The translations under genes were made by a program, and so were the position numbers. From the NCBI GenBank assembly GCA_000310025.1, contig FN649750.1, positions 699,685 to 763,684 on the forward strand: 64,000 bases of DNA, written 5' to 3'. The DNA comes from Ectocarpus siliculosus (Eukaryota > Sar > Phaeophyceae > Ectocarpales > Ectocarpaceae). Shown in pieces: positions 63,707-64,000 of the stretch (positions within the stretch are counted from its first letter, which is position 1; each line of letters begins with the position of its first letter). Below the pieces are notes generated by a model. The model was not told the DNA's origin and did not search any database. It was given only the letters and a program-made list of their open reading frames with translations.

Positions 63707-64000
63707 CACGGGGTCTCCATGGAGTCTCCATGGTTTAACCATGGAGACCATGGAGTGTCCATGGAGACTCCGTGGTTAACCATGGAGTGTCCGTGGTTAA
63801 CCATGGAGACTCCATGGAGACTCCATGGAGACTCCATGGTTATCCATGGATATCTCCACGGAGACTACATGGTTGACCACGGAGTGTCCATGGAGTGTCC
63901 ATGGAGTCTCCATGGTTTCTCCATGGTTAACCATGGAGTGTCCATCGAGTGTCTATGGAGTGTCCATGGGGATCACCATGGAGACTCCATGAACATACAT
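63707..64000. repeat. CCATGG palindromic satellite, third block, runs off the window
   Basis: Units of 9-16 bp alternate CCATGG with AGACT, AGTCT, AGTGT and TTAA spacers, for example AACCATGGAGACTCCATGG. The block is still in progress at base 64000. Confidence 0.95.

Larger units (their letters stand above)
61873..64000. other. Downstream stretch, no gene recognised, ending in satellite DNA
   Basis: Only short open frames are present, including a hydrophobic 98-codon one at 62097-62393 that I do not recognise. The 3' UTR of the KDZ-like gene presumably starts this region. Two palindromic satellite blocks follow, and no terminal inverted repeat could be paired with sequence upstream of 56383. 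Confidence 0.5.

Overview
The window is nuclear DNA of a eukaryotic alga, most likely a stramenopile with a red-derived secondary plastid. A brown alga is my best guess. The reasons are spliced genes with GT-AG introns of roughly 100 bp to 3 kb, abundant CAG/GTT/GGC microsatellites, and a nuclear acyl carrier protein whose leader carries an ASAFAP-like Ala-Phe-Val-Ala-Pro plastid-targeting motif. Two 100-base N runs (14977-15076 and 50491-50590) are assembly gaps. The species is inferred, not shown.

Layout. 1-5276: no gene recognised, one long (GA)n tract. 5277-8822 (minus): plastid acyl carrier protein with a 3-kb intron full of inverted repeats. 8823-13117: no gene recognised; a 217-bp TA-flanked MITE, with a second copy at 24 kb. 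13118-19601 (plus): an 8-exon alpha/beta-hydrolase of the monoacylglycerol lipase/lysophospholipase type. Its second intron holds a decayed LINE and a 29-bp minisatellite. 24996-33097 (plus) and 39096-46325 (minus): a convergent inverted pair of secreted von Willebrand factor A proteins. All 11 exons can be matched one to one. Nine are equal or nearly equal in length, while the Pro/Thr-repeat exon and the Gly-rich exon are greatly enlarged in the plus copy. The 6-kb spacer between them holds a third, broken copy of the Pro/Thr exon and several copies of another repeat. 51769-55181: a decayed Ty1/copia element without an integrase core. 55375-55740: a tandem array of about 70 bp units. 56383-61872 (plus): a multi-exon gene resembling the cysteine-cluster (CxC5/CxC6) proteins associated with KDZ transposases. 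CCATGG-centred palindromic satellite DNA lies at 50.39-50.87, 62.83-63.02 and 63.71-64.00 kb and runs off the right end.

The genes do not form a pathway. The ACP serves plastid fatty-acid synthesis, the hydrolase acts on acyl-lipids, and the vWA pair is probably extracellular-matrix or adhesive protein. The rest is mobile or repetitive DNA. Exon borders were chosen by reading splice sites, phase and homology by eye; for the vWA pair, the hydrolase and most of the KDZ-like gene the phases close exactly. The main novelty candidates are the inverted vWA pair with exon-specific repeat growth, the apparently intact KDZ-like gene, and the palindromic satellite.
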